This document shows positions 52,328 to 64,000 of a stretch of 64,000 nucleotides of DNA, piece by piece. The position numbers were made by a program, and so were the translations under genes. Below the pieces are notes generated by a model that was given only the letters and a program-made list of their open reading frames with translations, had not been told where the DNA came from and made no database searches. Position 1 is the first letter of the stretch, and each line of letters begins with the position of its first letter. This stretch comes from Anthoceros angustus (taxonomy: Eukaryota; Streptophyta; Anthocerotopsida; Anthocerotales; Anthocerotaceae). The stretch spans positions 434,001 to 498,000 of the forward strand of contig VJWM01000134.1 of NCBI GenBank assembly GCA_010909165.1, read 5' to 3'.

Positions 52328-53764
52328 ATGGAGGATGACGGAGTTCTTGGAGGCTCAATACAACCTCCTTTACCCGGAAACCTACCTATAAGTCTTCGAT
52401 GGCTAGAAGAATTTATTCTAATGCACAACAATTTTCATACAACTGTCTGCACAGATCATAAGACAACAAGGAAAAGCTCGAAGTTTAATAATATATTTTA
52501 TTGTGTTACTTGTGTACAAAGTTCACTATGTAGGGTGTGTGTGAATAATGACCATTTAAACCATCAAACCTTAAAAACAAGGTTGGTTGGTTATCGTCTC
52601 AGCGTTCGTGTAGAAGACATTCAAGCTGTAGATAAAGAGGTTGATTATTCTCATATTACATCTTATAAAGATAGAGATTCCTATGTATTTGCTATACAAA
52701 GCAGAAAAGAAGATAGAAAAAAGAAAAAAGCAAATAATGAGCTCACGCAAGCTAAAAAACACCATGGGACATTCTGCACTTATTGTATGAGATCAGCTTA
52801 TCCCGAGACTCAAAATAGGTCTTCATTTTGTTCACTAGCATGCAAGTTTTATTTTTTGAACAAAAATATGACAAGTGGAGCCAAGGAGCTTCAAGATTTG
52901 GAGCTTGACGTATTGCCTAAGAGAAACAGTCATCATATCACTAAGAAAAGAAAAGCATATATGGTTAATGGAGTTAAGGAGATTCAAGACTTCGAGCCCG
53001 ATGTATCGCCGAAGAGAAACATTAATCACAACACTAAGAAAAGGAATGCAGATATGACTGATGGAGTCCATGAGATTCAAGCTTTAGAGCTCGACATATC
53101 CCCAAAGGTAAACAATAATCACAACACTAAGAAGACTAAGAGAGATATGAATGATGGAGTTCAGGAGATTCAAGGTTTGGAGCTGGATATATCTCCAAAG
53201 GGAAACAATAATCGCAACGCTAAGAAGACTACGAGAGATATGAATGATGGAGTCCAGGAGATTCAAGGTTTGGAGCTCGACATATCTCCTAAGGGAAACA
53301 ATAATCGCAACACTAAGAAGACTAAGAGATATTTGAATGATGGAGTCCACAAGATTCAAGATTTGGAGCTCGACATATCTCCAAAGAGAAACAATAATCG
53401 CAGCAATAAGAAAAAAAAAGCAAAACCGGTTCCTGAATTGGACAAAGAAACAAGTGATACATTCCACTTGGTTAGAGTAGATGAAAATCTAGAAGTGGAT
53501 GCTTTGACGATTTTTCACATTGATCAATCTTCACGTATTATTTTGATCAAAGTACCAGATACAAGAAATGCAAGGGAAGTAATGAGAGAACTCCCTACTT
53601 ATCTGTCTGAAATGCATCTTAATAGTGCCGACAATTGTATAAAAGTCCAATACCCACCCGACAAATTGAGTGCAGATGTGATAGGAGACTTACATCATTT
53701 AGATATTTTTGTTAAAAAGAATGCAATAAGCAAATATCGCATACATAGTCTATTAAATTATTGA
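52328..53764 (+). CDS. PLATZ zinc-binding protein with six 31-residue repeats
   Basis: A 478-codon single exon in AT-rich DNA. The PLATZ region (about residues 20-180) keeps the metal ligands: CTDH (C-x2-H), CVTC (C-x2-C), then CRVC (C-x2-C), HLNH (H-x2-H), and later CTYC (C-x2-C) and CSLAC (C-x3-C). PLATZ proteins are plant-specific, bind A/T-rich DNA and repress or modulate transcription. Residues ~184-369 are six tandem units of exactly 31 residues (93 bp, 52877-53434) of the form GVxEIQxLELDISPKxNNN followed by a basic KKxK part. A ~110-residue C-terminal domain I do not recognise follows (VRVDENLEVDALTIFHIDQS at its start). PLATZ proteins are usually ~200-260 aa, so the repeats and tail are additions. 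The last three units are nearly identical, indicating recent expansion. Frame is kept throughout. Confidence 0.85.
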   Translation: MEDDGVLGGSIQPPLPGNLPISLRWLEEFILMHNNFHTTVCTDHKTTRKSSKFNNIFYCVTCVQSSLCRVCVNNDHLNHQTLKTRLVGYRLSVRVEDIQAVDKEVDYSHITSYKDRDSYVFAIQSRKEDRKKKKANNELTQAKKHHGTFCTYCMRSAYPETQNRSSFCSLACKFYFLNKNMTSGAKELQDLELDVLPKRNSHHITKKRKAYMVNGVKEIQDFEPDVSPKRNINHNTKKRNADMTDGVHEIQALELDISPKVNNNHNTKKTKRDMNDGVQEIQGLELDISPKGNNNRNAKKTTRDMNDGVQEIQGLELDISPKGNNNRNTKKTKRYLNDGVHKIQDLELDISPKRNNNRSNKKKKAKPVPELDKETSDTFHLVRVDENLEVDALTIFHIDQSSRIILIKVPDTRNAREVMRELPTYLSEMHLNSADNCIKVQYPPDKLSADVIGDLHHLDIFVKKNAISKYRIHSLLNY

Positions 53765-56700
53765 ATTTTGTTTATATAATATTAGAAATACAACTATATT
53801 GGTTGCTCTTCAAAGTTCTTTAACTTCTTGCATATATCGAGTAAAGAGCTCTTTTTCAAAGCCGCAACAAGTAGATGAAAGAGATGCAATATCTCTTTTG
53901 TTTGTTGTTGCATTAATATAGTGCAGGAGCCTAGGACTTTTGGATTTTTTTATTTTTATTAAAATTTTGAATATCTATTTATATAAATATTAAAAATAAT
54001 AGAACCAAGCACTGAAATTCAACATATGACCTAGCCAAGGGGACGTCAAGTGTCCAACACCGCAATCAAGGTGCCACACGGCCTCTAAACTAGGTAGTAC
54101 AAATCCAGGTGCTTGACCTACATGTCATGCCCTGTGACACTAATCTCTGCATTTGGGTTTAGTGTTTGATTAGTATTAATTAATCTAATTACTTATCTTT
54201 AAGTAAGTGATTGGTATTAATTAATATGAAGCTATGACTCCGAGAGCGAAAAGAAAAGGTGGTGATTGTAAGGCAAAGGCCATAATTCTTAAAACTTGGC
54301 TCTTGCGTATGTCTCAGTGTTGTGATCACCTTGACTGAGAACAGCACCATGCTAGACAGTGGAAGGGGACTAATCAAGCCAATAAGATGTCTTCATGCAA
54401 GATTTATTAAAGCACGACAAATGTTTAGCTATTTGGTAGTATGCTGTGGGTTCGAAATCGGCAAACCTTATGTATGTCGCACGAGATAAGCAATTGAATT
54501 CATATAAGCACTTCCTCAACAAACAACCAAGCAAAACAAATATAATATGCAAGTATAGGTGCAAACCAATGAACAATAGGAGAGAGTAGCTCACACGTCG
54601 TGGCACGAAAATACTCAAATGCACGATGTGCGAGGGTTCTCTTCTCCAATTACGACTTTTGCCTTACAAATACATGAACAAGAATGCACAATGTGCTGGG
54701 GTTCGCTTTGCAGCCTTTGCCTTACAATAACAACCATTGACTTACAACTACGACCTTTGCATTACAATTACATCACTACACTATTATGGCTCGGTTTATG
54801 ATGGAATTAAATACATTGTGACGAAATGGGAAACCTTATGACAATCTGGCCGGTCCGCGAAATTGTCTTATCCTTGTGTTTTTTAAATCGGGCTCCATTT
54901 GCTTATGACGCTCCCACACCGTCTGTGCGATTCCGTTCCCGTTCGCCGCCAGTGGACTATCGTCCGGCTAGACTACTCTCTCATTTCTTGTGGCATTGGG
55001 TACCAGTCCATCGTCCGGTGGTGGATGGTCGTCCGTGCCCGCCAGCGTTGGTTTGAGTTCTCTCTCCGACGTCCGTCGATGGGCGGCCCGAGGGTTTCTA
55101 GTCTATGCTTGCCATGTGCCATGTTCTTCGTAGTTGGTTCTGCGCATGTCCTTTTGCCTTCTGACATGGTCCTTTGGCAGATGACCTCAGTCGAAGAAAA
55201 CCATGCGAGCACCTCAAGCATGACGCGACAGGGTCATGTATGATGCACCCGTTTTCTAATTGTGATTATTTTAATCAATTAAATAGTAAACTCCTGTTTA
55301 GGTCCTCGTCTGCTTAAGTGTGTCGGTGGGTTCCACGTTATCTTTGGTCTGGTTAAAAACAAATGGATTTTGTAGGTTAAACATAAACCGACGGATTTCG
55401 CAAGAAGATGTTGTATGATTACGATGCAGTTATTGAGTACGCATTTCCGCAGCAGTCTGGGGTTTAATGTTTGCCGGGATGCCAATCCCAACCATCTGGG
55501 AGTGTGACATCAGCAAGAGGTGTTCAGGCTTCAAAGCCTTTCCTTGCTTGAAACATGTAAAGGTCTGACGTCTACCTCCTACCAAAACTGGCCGCCCTTC
55601 GGCCTTTGAAGTGGAATCACTCTTGGCGAGATGCGCTCATTGGATGTCCCTTCGCCTCTTCCTCTTGGCGCCTCACGCCAAGGCCCCTTCCTATTCCTGA
55701 GGCCCGCCAATCTTGGCGTGTAGGGGGGGGGTCAGGCCGATCCACGCCCTCCACAAGCTCACCACCAACTCCATCCCGAATTGCTAGCCTGGTGACCCTG
55801 CAGCTTGGAGTGGCAACGAGCTCTTGCGTCTCGTGGACAATCTGGGTGCGTGCATGGTTAGGTGCTCACTTTAGTTAGAAACGGTTGAAACGCTCTTATT
55901 TTGTCCTCACGCAATGTCTACAATTTTGAAAAATTCATTTCTTTTCCAACTTGTCTGATTTTTTTTAAATGTTATGGTAATGTCTATTTTTATCTAGGAT
56001 TAAAATTTAATAAATAATGGTATATTAAAATATGCTTAAAAAATTCAACTTGTTTAAGGACAATGTTCCCACATAGGCCTTTTGCCGCTTCATTTCACGA
56101 ACTCGTGGCCGAACGGGCCCGCCACGCCTTCAAATGCTCCGAGTTTAATAATCATGGAGGTTGAATATCATTTGTGGTGCAAAGGGATGGAGTACGTGCA
56201 TACCGCTAGGCCGGGCAAATGACCTAGGTACCGAGCTCAACTTGAACTCAGAGGCTAGGTAATCGCTAAGCCTGTGGCTACATGTGGAGGACGCGTGGTG
56301 GAAGGAGCGGATCGTTGACGGCAAAGTTGCAAGTAGGTCCGCTTGGTGGTGGATAGGGGCGGTGGCCGCTTCAAATACGGTGGATAGTGCCGTGGCGTTG
56401 GAGGTGCCTCAAACCCTTGGCGTTTTGGATATGGCTCGGCCACCTTCCCAACAACGGAGTCGATGGGCGCCAAACGCCGTGCTAACGGCGGAAGCACTAA
56501 TACAAGGTGCTTCACGTGAAGTCTGTGGTGTGGAGGAAGAAGGGTAGGGATACATCTTGAGGTGGAGGAGTGATGTTAAACGAGGAGTCACGTCCTCCAG
56601 CCAAGGAGAGTAGGGAGGATGCTCCTTCCGGGAGAGTTGAAGGAGAGGGCGTAAAACATCAACGCAGTGACATAGAGAGCGGCAGGCTCTTGCACTGTAT

Positions 56701-57600
56701 TAGGGAATGCTCAAGAAGTGGCTCGACACTAGCCAATCGCTTTTATGCCTTACCACGATACATACAGAAAGTCGAGAGACATCTTGGAGGTGTTTAGTCA
56801 CCTACCACTTCTCAAGTTGTATAGGCCAGGGCTACAAAGGATGCAAAAGAGATCCAACTAGGAGCATTGTTGTTGAAGAATGTCGTGAGGCTTGCACAAA
56901 CTTGAAGGCGTTCAAGTTGGAGACCATTTTGCAGCAAGGAACACCTGCTCAACGCATTTTATCTCAAGATCTCCAAGACAATCACCTTGTTGCTACGCTT
57001 TCCCACCACATTGGAGTCGCAGGAGGCGATCCATCGAGCCCTAAGCACAAGGCGGGGAGGGCATGCCTCGTGAGATCGGTTGGGTGATGGAAGGAGATCA
57101 AGATCGACATCCTTTCGCCACATGTTAAGGCCACCATCGTCCACTTTTGGGAATCGCCCGTCCTTCATCCAACACAAAAGATATGTTGCGAATAGCACCG
57201 AAAACGTTCATCAAACATATCACGCACTCTGGACATGTCACGGTATGTGGAATATGTGTGAGTTGAAGTGTTGATTGTACATTGTTCTTCTCAAGGACGA
57301 ATGTGGAAGTTTGGCTTGCTAGGTTGTTGTGAAGGTTGTTCTTGATCGAAGGGCGTGTCTTGGGTCCTTCTAACCGCTTGTGTTTCCTTCCTCATACAAC
57401 CGTAGGGTGTCTTCCTATTGGGCAACTAAGTGGTGACTGCTATGCCGCCAAACAGACAAATTGAACGAGTGTTACATGTTATGTTTGTGTGGGTTACGCC
57501 ACCGGGACCCAAGCTTGCATGTTTGACCCCAATGTCCTATGCTCACATATGATCCGCGACTCCATGTGGCCTCCATTGTGGGTTTGGTGTTGCTTTTACC
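53765..57600. other. Repeat-rich region, no intact gene
   Basis: 53.8-54.2 kb is AT-rich. 54.26-54.75 kb carries CTTTGCCTTACAA repeats, including a 15-bp inverted pair (TTGTAAGGCAAAGGC at 54266-54280 and its complement at 54713-54727). 55.5-57.6 kb holds short frames; one at 56707-57084 (CREACTNLKAFKLET, QRILSQDLQDNHLVATLSHH) may belong to the decayed transposase-like gene that follows. Confidence 0.45.
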
Positions 57601-57619
57601 AGTAGGTTTCTTAGGCGAT

Positions 57620-59000
57620 TGTGTGTTCTTCGTGACATGTGCAGAGTTCTACCTTCGCTCACAAGAACACCCGGAAATACAAGTTGGGCAACGGTCATTC
57701 GAGAAGTTGAAGCCGTTCTTTGTTAAGAGCTTGCAAGAGCGCAATCTCCGCTTGCACCATGTGGAAAATGGCGCTCCTTAAAGATGCCTTCAATAACCTC
57801 CGGGCATGTGGTTCACCCGTGGCGATGTCATTGTTCTGCGGTGTGCTCATCCTTTTGGCTCAAGAGCTTCATTGTAACGCTGCCTCCACTTGTTTGGCTT
57901 GATCGAGGACACTATGTGAGCGTGTTCTTTGTGCAAAGGGTGAGGATGCACCGGCATTCCCCGCATGCTTGCTAGAACATGTGACAAGTGTGGTGTCAAC
58001 ACACTTCCCTTCTGGCCTTCAGAGACATGTTTGGATATTCAGGCAAATGCTTTTCTTAAGTGGCGTTGTTTTCAATATCAGGTAGTCGGAAAGGATGCTG
58101 ATGGCAACGACAAGAAAAGGATCAAACTAGTGTTTAGGGAAACACATCCTTCCGTGTTTGTGGAGTATCCGGTAAGGTCAAGGAGTTTCGCTTTCATGAT
58201 TACATCCAGTGTGGGGATAGAGTTACATTGTCTCGAATGGTTCCACAGGATGTTGTGGTTTCGATCGATTTTGCTCAACTATGCATTTGGGGTCCAATGA
58301 GATTCAATCCATGCCGCGACCAGTGTTACTATTTTGGTGTTGGTTTTTACAGCGCAATGGCCTGTTGATGAGGACCGCATCAATTGAGAAGTACTATCAC
58401 TTTTATATTAGCGATGACATGGTCCATGACACTCTATTTGTGCAACACTTTGCTAAAAAAAGTGGCGGATGCGATGCGGATTCCCTCAACCTCGAGAACA
58501 CTGCTGGTCGATGGGGCAGAATTCAAAGCGTGTCGACCTAGCTACTTCATTGCTCGGTATCCTAGCATCATGTGGGTGCAACATGCTTTGGTCTTATTTT
58601 GGAAGTGGGCACGGAAGGGGAGCACGATGGTGGTGCCATCTTGAAGCTCTGCCGCAGAGTCCCCTCACTGGCGGGATGGAAAATGCAGATGTGGAGTACC
58701 ACAGAAAACATCTTGGTGCACTCTTATGCAAGTGCTGATCATGCAACAAGTTTTGGCTCATTGGAAAGACAGAGGTAAACCAATAACAAATTTGGTTGTG
58801 ACCCCATACCTGGATCCAAGCAAATGCACATCCTGTATGGTTGTGACATGCATGACCCCACGCAATTGCGAATGCGGAGCCTTGCATGTTTCTGTGCAGA
58901 GTGTATGGAGAGCAACCATTCAGCGTGTGAAATGGTGCCTCATGTTGGCTTTTGGAGGTTAGTGCGAATCACACCTCATGGACAGGCTGCTGGCCCCAGA
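57620..59000 (+). pseudogene. Decayed transposase-like gene (SDG...GHGKG...DG family)
   Basis: Plus-strand pieces in all three frames, in a consistent order: VGQRSFEKLKPFFVKSLQER (57690), VGKDADGNDKKRIKLVFRET (58086), SNEIQSMP (58291), YYHFYISDDMVHDTLFVQH (58395), SDG/DGAEFKACRPSYFIARYPS (58510), NMLWSYFGSGHGRGARW or GTEGEHDGGAI (58570-58640) and MHDPTQLRMRSLACFCAEC (58848). I know this order from a widespread family of uncharacterised plant and animal proteins with acidic residues in SDG and HGKGxxDG contexts, which I take to be a DDE-type transposase; the superfamily is not fixed. At least five frameshifts mean it is dead, or the sequence is poor here. No terminal inverted repeats were found. 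Confidence 0.6.
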
Positions 59001-60060
59001 CAAACACGACAAGCGGTTGACCAGCAAGTCCCTGCACTGATGATTGCTGATCATGCACTTCCAACAATTGAAGCAGCTGAGGATGATGATGTTGTTGATG
59101 TCTCGAGATGGCGTATATCTTGGAAGTTGGAGATAACTTGTCTTGCGCACCGCAGATGAAGGGCTGGATTTTTACTGTGACTTGCACTAAGGCCAAGCAC
59201 ACGTTATCGAGTCTCGGATTGCCCTTGGAGTAAAAGAGAATTCCAGTGAGGAGGTGGTTGTTGGACAATACTATATGTTGGAAAAGCATTTGCCCGAGTG
59301 TGTATAGCTTGCCTTGGGATCCGGAGGAATGCATTTTGCCACTCAAATTGTTCGGACATGCAAGTTCACAATGGCACCACATGGGCACGATGGAGAAGTC
59401 CAGTATAGGCTAACCACCAAGCCTGAACAAGTCACCGCTATGTCTATGAAAGCAACCGAGGAAGGTGAGTACTCTTACGTGGACTAGTTCGTGGTTCATG
59501 ATCAACTGGTTGTTCACAACGATTACTGCATCGCGCGGAGAACGAATTAATCGTGCCCCGATGTTATTTTCACATTGTTGGGGCGCGCGTTTATCGATCT
59601 GCTATGTTGTCACTGCTTCGGGTGCCGAGTTTACTACACTATGTTGTCACACTATACAGCTTTGCAAGGTCAGCTGCCACAAAATGTTTTTGGCTCAAGA
59701 CTTGTGACCCAAATTCGTGCTATAACGTCGCTTTTGCCGATATATGTTGCTGTTCGATAGATCATGTTCATTCTGCCTTTGAGATGAGCACAACCCGATG
59801 ATGAACACTGCCGCGAGGAGGACAACGAATGCAATGTGCCCGAGGTTTCTATTTTCACATTGCTCCGGGCCGCGCTTTGTGCATGTTGTCACCTGCTTCG
59901 GTGCCGAGTTTACTAGACTATGTTGTCACTATATGGTTTGCAAGGTGGCATGTTTGTTTTTGGCTCAAGACTTGTGACCCAAATTCGTGCTATAACGTGC
60001 TTTGTCGAGCATATTTCGCTGCCCTAGATGTGCGTGGGAGTGGAGCTCAAGTTTGATAAA
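59001..60060 (+). repeat. Direct duplication ~59553-59757 and ~59837-60028
   Basis: Both copies share TATTTTCACATTG, CGGGTGCCGAGTTTACTA-type sequence, CTATGTTGTCAC, and TTTTTGGCTCAAGACTTGTG-ACCCAAATTCGTGCTATAACG. They lie ~285 bp apart in the same orientation and differ by small deletions. The preceding 59.0-59.5 kb has no recognised gene. Confidence 0.8.
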
Positions 60061-60063
60061 TGA

Positions 60064-60380
60064 TGCATGGGTATGTGGGATGTGGGATGTGGGATGTGGA
60101 TGTGGGTATGTGGGGATGTGGGATGTGGATGTGGGATGTGGGTATGTGGGTATGTGGGGATGGGGATGTGGGATGTGGGGATGTGGGGATGTGGGATGTG
60201 GGGATGTGGGGATGATGTGGGGATGGGGGGGATGTGGGGATGGGGATGGGGATGATGTGGGATGTGTGGGATGTGGGATGTGGGATGTGGGATGTGTGGG
60301 ATGTGGGGATGTGGGATGTGGGGATGTGGGGATGGGGATGATGTGGATGGATGTGGGATGTGATGTGGGGATGTGGGGAT
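60064..60380 (+). repeat. GGGATGTGG minisatellite
   Basis: About 315 bp made almost only of GGGATGTGG, GGATGTGG and GGGGATG units, with no C for long stretches on the plus strand. The open frames through it are artefacts of the repeat. Confidence 0.95.
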
Positions 60381-61820
60381 GGGGTTACTCGCCCGCTTGT
60401 TAGGTTACTCCCGAGGCCGCTTTCACAATCCTTCACCGCTTATTTTGACGGACAGTCCGTTAGTGCGGCGTTAGGCGGTGTTATGATGTGGACTCTTCAT
60501 TCACACCGGGGCCAGGGGCGTGGAGGGTCCATGGCAAACCAAACTTCGGGAGTTCGGAGGGAGACGCGCCATCAGCCGGCCAGAAGTGTCTACTCACCTT
60601 CCGCCTGCATCAAGACGTTGAATGTGAGGAGGATGCTTTTGATTCACCGTCACGCTTGTGCTTGATGAGGATAACGCAATGCCTCAAGGATCGCACGGCA
60701 GCCAGGCATGTTGTGATTCCGCTCCGGTTGGAATGTCAAGCTTGTATCCTTTGGATCTTTCAAAGCATCCGATCCGACTTGGGAGTTGGGGTATCTTGGA
60801 TCGTAGGAATGCTAATGAAGGCACGTTAGAATTTGCAAAAGGCCCGTCGCTGCGCAGGATCCGAGCATGCTGAGGCCGAGGTGGGTGTCGTGGACGCAAG
60901 CCGCACATGCTATGTGCAAATTCAAGTTGGAGCATGACATTCAAGGTTACTAGCTTCGAGCGTTCAAGGTGCAAAAGGAGTTCTGGACAAAATTCAAACA
61001 TTGGTGCAGTGATCCGCTTAAACTGAGACAATGCGCCTATGACTCGGGAGGCTCTGGTGACTGCAACCCCGACCAGCAAGAGGTTGATTGTCCACATTGA
61101 AGGTTCTAACGGCAATAACAAATAGGTTTGAAAACGAAAGAGGACGCCGGGTGGTAAGCACCACCGTGGTTTCAAGTTCATGTGTTGTCCTTGAAGACCG
61201 CAACGCTTGTCGAGAAGTTGTAGTGGCTATAGCAAGCATGAAGGCGTTAAGAACTTTGTGGATGTGTTTGCTTTGCCCATCGCTCACCTTGACTGCTAGT
61301 GAAATTCTTTATCTCCGTAAATGGCCCTAGTTTTCCCATTTTCAATCATTGCAAACAAAGCGACTCCATGCACTCTTTGTCATGTCGGACTCTTGGTCAC
61401 GTTGGCCTCAAATCTTTGGTCCCCTATGCCGGGTTCGATGTCGTTGAAAGGATCGAGGTCGAATTTTCAAAATCTATCCCTGATTGGCCATCTAGGCCTT
61501 GCTTTCCTTACACTTGGGGCATGTTTGTAGTAATCATGTCACCCACCCACCTTTCGGTGGCCTTATGCACACGAGTGGCCTCACGATTGGCAATTTAAAG
61601 CCGTAAAGATTTTCTTGGTGGTGACACATCAGACATAATGTCCACCACCAGTCCTTATGCATCCCCTTTATTACCACCTCCGTTTCACTTTGTTGAGTAC
61701 CTTCGTTCCACGTCGGCCCCACCTTAAAGATGCAACGTTATACGGCCAAAAGGCGGCGTAGTGCACAAAGGCACTGTGGACCCGGTTGATCCGTTTGGTA
61801 GTTCCATCTCCCAGGTGCGT
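60381..61820. other. Unassigned sequence
   Basis: Short frames on both strands, none recognised. May hold the integrase-proximal remains of the Ty3/gypsy element at 61.8-64 kb, but I see no HHCC or DDE motif. Confidence 0.4.
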
Positions 61821-64000
61821 TCAACTCCGCAGAGGCGCCCCTGCGTCGCTCCCTTCTCCGCTTTGCGTGGGTCCATTTGACTTAGGGTTTGTCCTGCACT
61901 CCTCCACGTCTTCCTCCGCACGGCCGCAATTCTTCGGGAAGGTGTCCTCCTGATCCTGCAGGACCGGCTCCGTCTTTAATCTGGACAGGAAGTCAGCGTT
62001 TTGGTGTTGCCGCCCTTGCCTGGTCTCCACCTCAAAGGTGAACTCCTGTAGCAACAGAATCCACCTCGCAATTCGTCCGGACAAGTCTGCCTTGTTCACC
62101 AAATGCTTGAGCGCGAAGTGATCGACATAGAACACAAACTCATTGGGCAGAAGGTAATGCCTGAATTTCTTAACTGCGTATACCATCGCCTCTCGCTCGT
62201 GTAGTGTACCGTTCAGCATCGTGGTGTCTTCCGTAGTAGATTGGATGGTCCCTCGCTTATCGTCCTTTTGGTGACACCACTCCAATGGCAAAAGGCATCC
62301 ACATACATGGAATCGCTTTCCCGGTCGGACCTTTCGTCTTGGGGCAGCGATCGGTAGGAGGTCTCAGATGCCGCCTCCCTCTACAGTGTCCAGGTCCACT
62401 CCTCCTTCTTCAGTACCTCCGTTAGCTTGGCGGCCCGCTTTGCAAAGTCTGGATGGCGCCTGTAGTAACCCACCATGCCGGGAACCCCGCTCCTTCAAAT
62501 TCGTGAGTGAGGTTTGGATGACCTTCACCTTGTCTTGGTCACTTCTATCCTCGCGACACGATGTCCAACAAGATTCCTCGTCATGCGAGTAGCATTTCTC
62601 GGATGCGAGCCTGATTGGGTCTCCTTACAGCGTTCCAAACACTTCATAAGTGTCCAACGTGCTTTTCCTCTTCCCGTGCATAAAGTCGTCCGAGGAATAC
62701 CTCCATGAAGTCCCTTAGGAAGTCACGAAGACATTGGTCACCATCCGCATGAATCCGGTGCTCTGTCATCCCGAACTTCATGGCGAGCGTTCCCCACTCC
62801 GTGGTGAGCGTTGTCTTATCCCGATCCGACTCCGTAGGTGCGGTTAGTTGTAAGATGTCAGTCAAAAGGAGTAAGTACTTCGTCCTGCCACCTTGTCCAG
62901 TATGTCATCTACGAAGGGCATGGGAAAGTGGTCCTTCTCGGTAGCGGCGTTGAGTTTTCTCCAATCCTGACAGACGCGAATCTGGCCTTGTTGTTTCTTG
63001 GGCACGACTACGATCGGTGCTACCCACTCACTGTTCACGATCGGGAAGATGATGTCCGCCTCCAAATATTTGTCCAGGACCTCTTTGACCTTCAGCGAGT
63101 GTTTGGGATTTAGCTTATCTTGGATCCGAGCACTCCGCTTCGGTCTATCGGTGTCCCTTGTTTGAATGCCTTTCATATCCGTGACCTTGAAAGCGAACAC
63201 CTCGCTGAATTCCCCCAACAACTGTGTGAGGTCTCGTTTCAACTCTGCCGGCATACCCTTGCGAATTTTAGGAATTTCCACAGGCGGACCTCCACGTCTT
63301 CCACATCGTCGGGATTGGCCAGTCTCCCTTTCTCTTCTTTGGCCTCGTCGAGCCGTCATCCTCCACCGAGGTTCATCTTCACGCATTCCCCACTCTCGGG
63401 AAGTTCGTAGTGAGCAGGTCACTTCCTCGTTCCGCCTCTTCATCCTCTTGGACCCTCCTCTTCGCCGCCCTCGGCTCTTGTTACATTAGCCACCGGAAGC
63501 AATCGGCGACCTCCTCGTCCACCACCTCGCTCCAAGGCGTCCCTCGGTAATCCATCTCCTCCTCCGAACCACGTGATTTTGGGGAAAGGGTAGCATCCGT
63601 GTCTTCCCTTTCATCATCGTCTATCCTCGGCCGGTGTACCCCTCGATGGTGCTCACGGTTTCCCCGGTATGTCCTTACTGCTCCAAGTGGCGCCTCTTCC
63701 TTCTCTTACCTTCGGATCCCAATCCACGGGTTTAAAGTGGATTTCCTTCTCACCAGTGTAACCGTGAGCAAGTCCAAGCCACGGGCTAGCGATGTTCGTA
63801 CCCTAGAGGCCCCGTGGCTTTGATGACCACAAAGTCCAGCGTGTACGGTGCTCCTGAGATATTAGCTTGTACTGCGAGCAATTCCCCTGCAGGCGCACGT
63901 CTCGACATGTCCGCCATCCTTAGGGTCTTGGTGGAGTGTTGAGGTTGGTAAACCCAGTGCGGTGGCCTCCGTAATGAGGTTAACCCCCGATCCCGTATCC
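61821..64000 (-). pseudogene. Ty3/gypsy pol fragment, truncated at the window edge
   Basis: Read on the minus strand from the right edge: protease active site DTGSGVNLITEA (~63998-63963); a reverse transcriptase start (63260-62862) with LLGEFSEVFAFKV, EWVAPIVVVPKK, QIRVCQDWRKLNAAT and FPMPFVDDIL; a damaged RT middle (62865-62644) with TEWGTLAMKFGM and DFMEVFLGRL where FxDD would be expected; and RNase H (62230-61990) with LHEREAMVYAVKKFRHYLL, FYVDHFALKHLV and HQNADFLSRL. This is the PR-RT-RNase H order of a Ty3/gypsy retrotransposon. The frame changes several times and the RT catalytic DD is lost, so the copy is inactive. Integrase is not recognised; the 5' part lies outside the window. Confidence 0.85.

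Noticed and set aside
60047-60436. Long open frames on both strands rich in His-Pro-Ile or Gly-Met-Trp-Asp
   Set aside because: They are translations of the GGGATGTGG minisatellite; no unique sequence or domain.

Overview
This is nuclear DNA of a land plant, most likely a seed-free lineage (bryophyte, lycophyte or fern). Reasons: a DYW-type PPR RNA-editing protein made of ~100-residue PLS blocks, a SEC8 exocyst gene with 25 exons and short GT-AG introns, plant L-type lectin, PLATZ and F-box proteins, a plastid-type ABCF5 protein and the mitochondrial RCC1 protein RUG3. The species cannot be fixed from the sequence. I saw no convincing tRNA, rRNA or CRISPR.

Layout. 1-5.3 kb: decayed Ty3/gypsy gag-protease on the minus strand and a ~470 bp direct repeat. 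5.3-8.0 kb: a promoter/leader-like module carrying about ten copies of a YCGAAGGCCAAGG motif, then a short repeat array. 9.6-12.1 kb: intronless PPR-DYW gene. 12.7-19.5 kb: SEC8 (+), convergent with RUG3 (-, 19.9-21.5 kb) and a histidine-phosphatase gene (-, 21.7-22.8 kb). 24.9-35.4 kb: the most unusual segment. It holds an intact 10-exon orphan gene (-), a 1.2 kb duplicated block, a second promoter/leader module with the same YCGAAGGCCAAGG array, and a multi-exon Crypton-like tyrosine recombinase (+) that is broken in this copy. 37.2-39.3 kb: ABCF5. 41.7-43.0 kb: an F-box gene, followed by a wrecked second copy (43.6-45.3 kb) whose exon pieces have become minisatellites and which holds Ty1/copia debris. 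49.4-50.3 kb: secreted L-type lectin. 52.3-53.8 kb: AT-rich PLATZ gene with six 31-residue repeats. 54-64 kb: repeat-rich, with a decayed transposase-like gene, a GGGATGTGG minisatellite, and a Ty3/gypsy pol (-) running off the right edge.

The housekeeping genes serve separate pathways: exocytosis (SEC8), organelle RNA editing and RNA processing (PPR, RUG3), probable chloroplast translation (ABCF5), and SCF-type ubiquitination (F-box). They do not form a single system. The candidate new system is the divergent gene pair at 24.9-35.4 kb. Tyrosine-recombinase (Crypton-type) DNA transposons are known mainly from fungi, oomycetes and animals. Here a plant gene carries the R...KxxR...GHxT...Y signature inside an intron-rich transcription unit with a long motif-rich leader, and lies head-to-head with an intact gene of unknown family.

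Exon boundaries were read by hand. SEC8, RUG3, the phosphatase and the orphan gene all give joined exons divisible by three with one open frame, which is good support. Many repeat copies differ by small indels, so some broken frames could be assembly errors rather than decay.
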